From contig JACCYS010000126.1 in NCBI GenBank assembly GCA_013696365.1, forward strand, positions 1 to 8,309: a DNA stretch of 8,309 nt, written 5' to 3'. Source of the stretch: Nocardioidaceae bacterium (GTDB lineage: Bacteria; Actinomycetota; Actinomycetes; Propionibacteriales; Nocardioidaceae). The position numbers were made by a program, and so were the translations under genes. Of this stretch, positions 7,492-8,309 are shown one piece after another. How positions within the stretch are numbered: position 1 is the first letter of the stretch; each line of letters starts with the position of its first letter. The notes below the pieces were generated by a model. That model worked only from the letters and a program-made list of their open reading frames with translations. It did no database searches and was not told where the DNA came from.

Positions 7492-7497
7492 TAGGCT
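7492..7497 (+). promoter_or_regulatory. Candidate -10 element placing menF on a leaderless transcript
   Basis: TAGGCT fits TAnnnT and ends 7 bases before the GTG at 7505, so transcription would begin at or next to the start codon. This agrees with the lack of a clear Shine-Dalgarno before menF. No -35 with normal spacing is seen (TTGCCC at 7464-7469 is 22 bases away). Confidence 0.35.
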
Positions 7498-7504
7498 CAG
7501 ACCG

Positions 7505-8309
7505 GTGACCAGCGCAGCCGTCAGCGACGCCGCCTCCGTGCCGCTGGTGGCTCGCAGCGTCGAGATCGGGGACCCCGGACCGCTGATCGACCTGTTGCCG
7601 CAGAGCGACCCGGTTGCCTGGCTCCGACACGGCGAGGGCGTCATCGGCTGGGGAGTCGCGGCTCGGATCAGCACGAGCGGCGCCGATCGCTTTGCCGATG
7701 CCCAGCGCTGGTGGGACCGCATCGTGGCGCACGCCGTGGTTCGAGACGAGGTGCGGTTGCCAGGCAGCGGCCTCACCGCCTTTGGCACGTTCGGCTTCGA
7801 CGATGAGACCTCCGCCGAGTCAGTGCTGGTGGTCCCACAGGTGCTGGTCGGCGCACGCAGCGACCGCGGACGACGACGCACGTGGGTCACCGTTGCCGGG
7901 CTGGACGGCATTCCCAGCACGCCGGTCCTAGCACCCGCCGACGTTGCACCCTCACCGCAGGAGCTGCGCTTCTCCGACGGCAGCCTCACCGGTGCGGAGT
8001 GGGTGTCGGCGGTGCGGCGCGCCGTCGGGCGAATCGAGTCCGGCGAGCTGGAGAAGGTCGTGTTGGCACGCGACCTGCTTGCTCAGGCCGCCGGACCAGT
8101 CGACGCACGCTGGCCGCTGCGACGCCTCGCGCGGGCCTACCCGGGCTGCTGGACCTATCACGTGGACGGTCTGGTCGGGGCCACGCCCGAGGTGCTGGTG
8201 CGGCGCGAGCGTGGTCTTGTCAGCTCTCGGGTGCTTGCTGGCACCATCCGCCGCACGGGGGACGACCAGCACGACCTTGCGCTGGCCGCAGCGCTGGCCC
8301 GCAGCAGCA
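7505..8309 (+). CDS. menF: Isochorismate synthase (MenF/EntC family), 3' part missing
   Basis: The product converts chorismate to isochorismate, the first committed step of menaquinone synthesis. In some organisms it also feeds salicylate or catechol siderophores. The first 268 codons are present, from the GTG at 7505, and the window edge removes the rest of the chorismate-binding domain. The catalytic-domain motif LEKVVLAR is at 182-189. Its lysine K184 separates isochorismate and salicylate synthases from anthranilate synthases, which carry glutamine at this place. GATPEVLV (225-232) and LAGTIRRTG (244-252) follow in family order. The metal-binding glutamates lie beyond the edge. The divergent menG and the nearby menJ and nuo genes favour the menaquinone role over a siderophore role. 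The start has no good ribosome binding site, but upstream in-frame GTG or ATG alternatives are absent in the 65-bp gap. Confidence 0.88.
   Translation, partial: MTSAAVSDAASVPLVARSVEIGDPGPLIDLLPQSDPVAWLRHGEGVIGWGVAARISTSGADRFADAQRWWDRIVAHAVVRDEVRLPGSGLTAFGTFGFDDETSAESVLVVPQVLVGARSDRGRRRTWVTVAGLDGIPSTPVLAPADVAPSPQELRFSDGSLTGAEWVSAVRRAVGRIESGELEKVVLARDLLAQAAGPVDARWPLRRLARAYPGCWTYHVDGLVGATPEVLVRRERGLVSSRVLAGTIRRTGDDQHDLALAAALARSS

Noticed and set aside
7505..8309. Anthranilate or aminodeoxychorismate synthase component I instead of menF
   Set aside because: The lysine in LEKVVLAR is typical of isochorismate/salicylate-type enzymes, whereas anthranilate synthases have glutamine there. The menaquinone gene context agrees.

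Overview
The window comes from a high-GC actinobacterium. The evidence is the GC-rich third codon positions, the frequent GTG starts (nuoF, nuoA, menG and menF), and the close resemblance of NuoB, NuoC and MenG to the mycobacterial and streptomycete proteins as I remember them. I cannot name the genus. The DNA is almost fully coding. No RNA gene, insertion sequence, CRISPR array or prophage is visible, and no gene-free stretch exceeds 300 bases.

Layout, read on the minus strand from right to left: menG (7439-6747), a menJ-like geranylgeranyl-reductase-family flavoprotein (6599-5268), then the start of the respiratory complex I operon: nuoA (5161-4802), nuoB (4773-4219), nuoC (4222-3392), nuoD (3392-1995), nuoE (1995-1060) and nuoF (1063 to beyond the left edge). 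From nuoB to nuoF every stop overlaps the next start by 1 or 4 bases, so translation is probably coupled. On the plus strand, menF (isochorismate synthase) starts at 7505, diverges from menG across a 65-bp gap, and runs off the right edge.

The genes share one theme. MenF makes isochorismate, the entry to menaquinone synthesis. MenG methylates demethylmenaquinone. The MenJ-like reductase probably saturates part of the isoprenoid tail. NuoA-F form part of the NADH dehydrogenase that reduces the finished menaquinone. The window therefore places the making of the electron carrier next to the enzyme that uses it.

The most interesting non-coding element is a near-perfect palindrome at 6640-6657 in the leader of the menJ-like gene. 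It fits the actinobacterial Rex (NADH/NAD+ sensor) operator, and it also fits the looser CRP-type consensus. No terminator is visible between menJ and nuoA, so this site could set transcription of both menJ and the nuo operon by redox state. A second palindrome, at 5220-5235 just upstream of nuoA, resembles an actinobacterial LexA (SOS) box. Other oddities are a long acidic tail on NuoE, a 12-bp tandem repeat encoding GASP units at the NuoD N-terminus, an extended NuoC N-terminus, a GGTC tetranucleotide run in the nuoA leader and a possibly leaderless menF. I see no clearly new multi-gene system. The novelty, if any, lies in regulation and gene arrangement.
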